The notes under the pieces are model-generated. The model saw only the letters and a program-made list of their open reading frames with translations. It was not told where the DNA came from and made no database searches. DNA of 50,677 nt from Desulfuromonadaceae bacterium (lineage in GTDB: Bacteria; Desulfobacterota; Desulfuromonadia; Desulfuromonadales; Desulfuromonadaceae). A program made the position numbers and the translations under genes. The DNA lies in contig JAFGXV010000038.1 of NCBI GenBank assembly GCA_016936455.1, positions 1 to 50,677 of the forward strand, read 5' to 3'. Numbering within the stretch: the first letter of the stretch is position 1; each line of letters begins with the position of its first letter. This document shows positions 48,924 through 50,677 of the stretch, in pieces.

Positions 48924-49543
48924 TACGCTAACGCTCCTTCCAGTTGCTCTACGGCGCCTTCCGTCAAGACGATATTGGTGTATTTCATAACGTCATAGAC
49001 ATTGACACCTTCGGCACGAAGCACCTTGACATTGCGCAAATTGCGAGCAGACAGCTCAACTACCGGATCCGCACCATCAATCACAACAAGAGCATTTTCA
49101 AGACCGAAGCGATCGATGAACTGTGCAAATTCTTTGGTGCTGATTTTGTCCAGTTTAACATCGTTCAAAACCGTCATGGCCTCGCCATGAAAGCGTGCGG
49201 ACAGAGCCGAACACAGAGCCGCTTTCTTCACTTTACGATTGAGCTTGAACTCGTAGCTGCGCGGACTCGGCCCGAATGCAGCGCCGCCACCAACATAGTG
49301 CGGAGCCCGGATGCAGCCCTGGCGAGCATTACCGGTACCTTTTTGCTTATAGGGTTTTTTCCCGCCACCTGAAACCTGGCTGCGGGTCTTGGTCGCTGCT
49401 GTACCCTGCCGACGAGCAGCCAGCTGGTAACGGACCATATCGTGAATCAGATAACTTTTTACCTGAGTCGAAAAAATCTGGTCGGCGAGTTCGCGCTCGG
49501 AAACCTGATTTTTCTGCATATCATAGACAGTTATTTTTGCCAT
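48923..49543 (-). CDS. rplD: Large ribosomal subunit protein uL4
   Basis: The 206-residue protein has the [20 protein letters not shown] extended tunnel loop and the globular domain with [20 protein letters not shown]. In E. coli it regulates its own S10 operon; no such leader was recognised here because the operon reads in from tuf. Confidence 0.97.
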   Translation of the reverse strand: MAKITVYDMQKNQVSERELADQIFSTQVKSYLIHDMVRYQLAARRQGTAATKTRSQVSGGGKKPYKQKGTGNARQGCIRAPHYVGGGAAFGPSPRSYEFKLNRKVKKAALCSALSARFHGEAMTVLNDVKLDKISTKEFAQFIDRFGLENALVVIDGADPVVELSARNLRNVKVLRAEGVNVYDVMKYTNIVLTEGAVEQLEGALA

Positions 49544-49575
49544 TTTAGCTTCTCCCGTATCAACGCTGGCCCGGC

Positions 49576-50205
49576 CTAAGCCTTGACTGCCTTACGAACT
49601 GTTACCAGGCCATCTTTGGGACCGGGGATCGCCCCCTTGATCAGAATCAGGTTTTGCTCAGTACGGACCTCGACAATTTCAAGGTTCTGGACTGTCACTT
49701 GAGCATTCCCCATCTGACCTGCCATCTTCTTACCCTTAAACACCCGGGAAGGCCACGCACTGCAACCGATCGAACCCGGTGCACGATGAAACTTCGAACC
49801 ATGCGAAGTGCGACCACCAGAAAAGTTCCAGCGTTTAATTACGCCCTGAAACCCCTTACCCTTGCTGACGCCTGTCACATCGACGATATCACCTGCCGCG
49901 AAGACATCCGAGCAGAGGATCTCTGCCCCGACTTCGCAATCAGAAATATCGCCCTTCATCTCGCGCAGGAACTTGAAAGCTCCTTTGCCAGCCTTGGTCA
50001 GGTGACCCATTTCAGGCTTGTTAATGCGTTGGGCTTTTTGCACACCGAACCCGAGTTGCACCGCATTGTAACCGTCAGTCTCAACGATTTTTTTCTGGAT
50101 AACCGCACAGGGTCCTGCCTGGACCACGGTCACCGGGATGCGCGTGCCGTTCTCGGTAAATATCTGGGTCATTCCCAGTTTTTTTCCAAGAATTCCGTTT
50201 ACCAT
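49576..50205 (-). CDS. rplC: Large ribosomal subunit protein uL3
   Basis: The 209-residue protein starts [16 protein letters not shown] and has the conserved loop [17 protein letters not shown] that reaches the peptidyl transferase centre. It is an early 50S assembly protein. It starts 33 bases after rpsJ. Confidence 0.98.
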   Translation of the reverse strand: MVNGILGKKLGMTQIFTENGTRIPVTVVQAGPCAVIQKKIVETDGYNAVQLGFGVQKAQRINKPEMGHLTKAGKGAFKFLREMKGDISDCEVGAEILCSDVFAAGDIVDVTGVSKGKGFQGVIKRWNFSGGRTSHGSKFHRAPGSIGCSAWPSRVFKGKKMAGQMGNAQVTVQNLEIVEVRTEQNLILIKGAIPGPKDGLVTVRKAVKA

Positions 50206-50238
50206 CGTTCTATCCTTATCTTCTATCAGGGCTGAATC

Positions 50239-50547
50239 TTACAGCTTGATCTCAACAAAAACGCCAGCTGACAGATCCAGTTTCATCAATGCATCAACCG
50301 TCTGCTGTGTCGGGTCGAGGATATCAAGTAAACGCTTGTGTGTACGGATCTCGAACTGCTCCCGACTTTTCTTGTCAACATGGGGGCCACGCAACACACA
50401 GTATTTATTGATCACCGTCGGCAGAGGAATAGGGCCGGCCAAGTGAGAGCCGGTACGCTTGACCGTGTCGACAATTTCGCTGACTGCCATATCAAGCAGC
50501 TTATGATCATACGCCTTCAGGCGAATCCGAATTTTCTGGCTAGACAT
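50239..50547 (-). CDS. rpsJ: Small ribosomal subunit protein uS10
   Basis: The 102-residue protein has the signature [18 protein letters not shown] and [20 protein letters not shown]. It is also the NusE antitermination factor. It starts 12 bases after the tuf stop, so no promoter separates the str-like and S10 gene groups here. Confidence 0.98.
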   Translation of the reverse strand: MSSQKIRIRLKAYDHKLLDMAVSEIVDTVKRTGSHLAGPIPLPTVINKYCVLRGPHVDKKSREQFEIRTHKRLLDILDPTQQTVDALMKLDLSAGVFVEIKL

Positions 50548-50559
50548 CTGAACCCTCTA

Positions 50560-50677
50560 CTACTGAATAATTTCGCTTACAACGCCGGCACCAACGGTAC
50601 GGCCACCTTCGCGGATTGCGAAGCGCAGCTCTTTATCCATGGCGATCGGGGTGATCATCTCTACAGTCATGGCGATA
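50560..50677 (-). CDS. tuf: Elongation factor Tu, C-terminal end (partial)
   Basis: The last 38 codons of an EF-Tu gene run off the right edge. The translation reads [19 protein letters not shown] and then [20 protein letters not shown] before a TAG stop, an exact fit to the EF-Tu C terminus. EF-Tu delivers aminoacyl-tRNA to the ribosome. Its position upstream of rpsJ is the usual str-S10 junction. Confidence 0.97.
   Translation of the reverse strand, partial: IAMTVEMITPIAMDKELRFAIREGGRTVGAGVVSEIIQ

Overview
This 50.7-kb window is a gene-dense housekeeping segment of a Gram-negative bacterial chromosome. LptD indicates an outer membrane. The gene order (an S10-spc-alpha superoperon followed directly by trp genes, an accD-folC-lptD run, and a tilS/ftsH/folP/cdaA/cdaR/glmM cluster) most resembles anaerobic deltaproteobacteria of the Desulfuromonadales type (Geobacter/Pelobacter/Desulfuromonas relatives). 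That placement is inference from synteny and protein flavour, not from a database search. I saw no insertion sequence, prophage, CRISPR array or rRNA gene.

Nearly everything reads on the minus strand, so transcription runs from the right end to the left. Region 50.7-35.7 kb: the 3' end of tuf, then rpsJ-rplC-rplD-rplW-rplB-rpsS-rplV-rpsC-rplP-rpmC-rpsQ-rplN-rplX-rplE-rpsN-rpsH-rplF-rplR-rpsE-rpmD-rplO-secY-adk-map-rpmJ-rpsM-rpsK-rpsD-rpoA-rplQ, closed by a strong intrinsic terminator at 35702-35734. Region 35.7-27.7 kb: trpE-G-D-C-F-B, tightly overlapped, followed by an RhlB-type DEAD-box helicase and a family-5 (UDGb-type) uracil-DNA glycosylase. A plus-strand exported TPR protein (26.6-27.7 kb) separates this run from trpA.

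Region 26.5-21.2 kb: trpA-accD-folC-lptD with its own likely promoter, ending at a 19-bp perfect bidirectional hairpin shared with a convergent THUMP-domain rRNA methyltransferase. Region 21-14.8 kb: a DUF815-type AAA+ ATPase and a J-domain protein on minus, and a plus-strand clpS-clpA-aat run that holds three N-degron pathway components (adaptor, unfoldase, N-terminal tagging enzyme). Region 14.5-11.2 kb: ftsB-like, argS, a SPOR-domain envelope protein, then two CAU-anticodon tRNAs (initiator and elongator Met) behind a consensus-like promoter and ahead of a terminator.

Region 11.2-0.1 kb: tilS, ftsH, folP, the c-di-AMP module cdaA-cdaR-glmM, pdxJ, acpS, a bifunctional NAD(P)HX repair enzyme, a stand-alone two-CBS-domain protein and tsaE. 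These genes link cell-wall precursor synthesis, c-di-AMP signalling, cofactor supply (folate, PLP, phosphopantetheine, NADH repair) and tRNA modification.

I found no clearly new multi-gene system. The observations most worth following are: a 24-codon ORF that reads through the rplQ/trpE terminator and overlaps the trpE start; the CBS-domain protein downstream of cdaA as a possible nucleotide-sensing partner; the helicase-glycosylase pair inside the trp locus; and the exported TPR protein that splits trpB from trpA.
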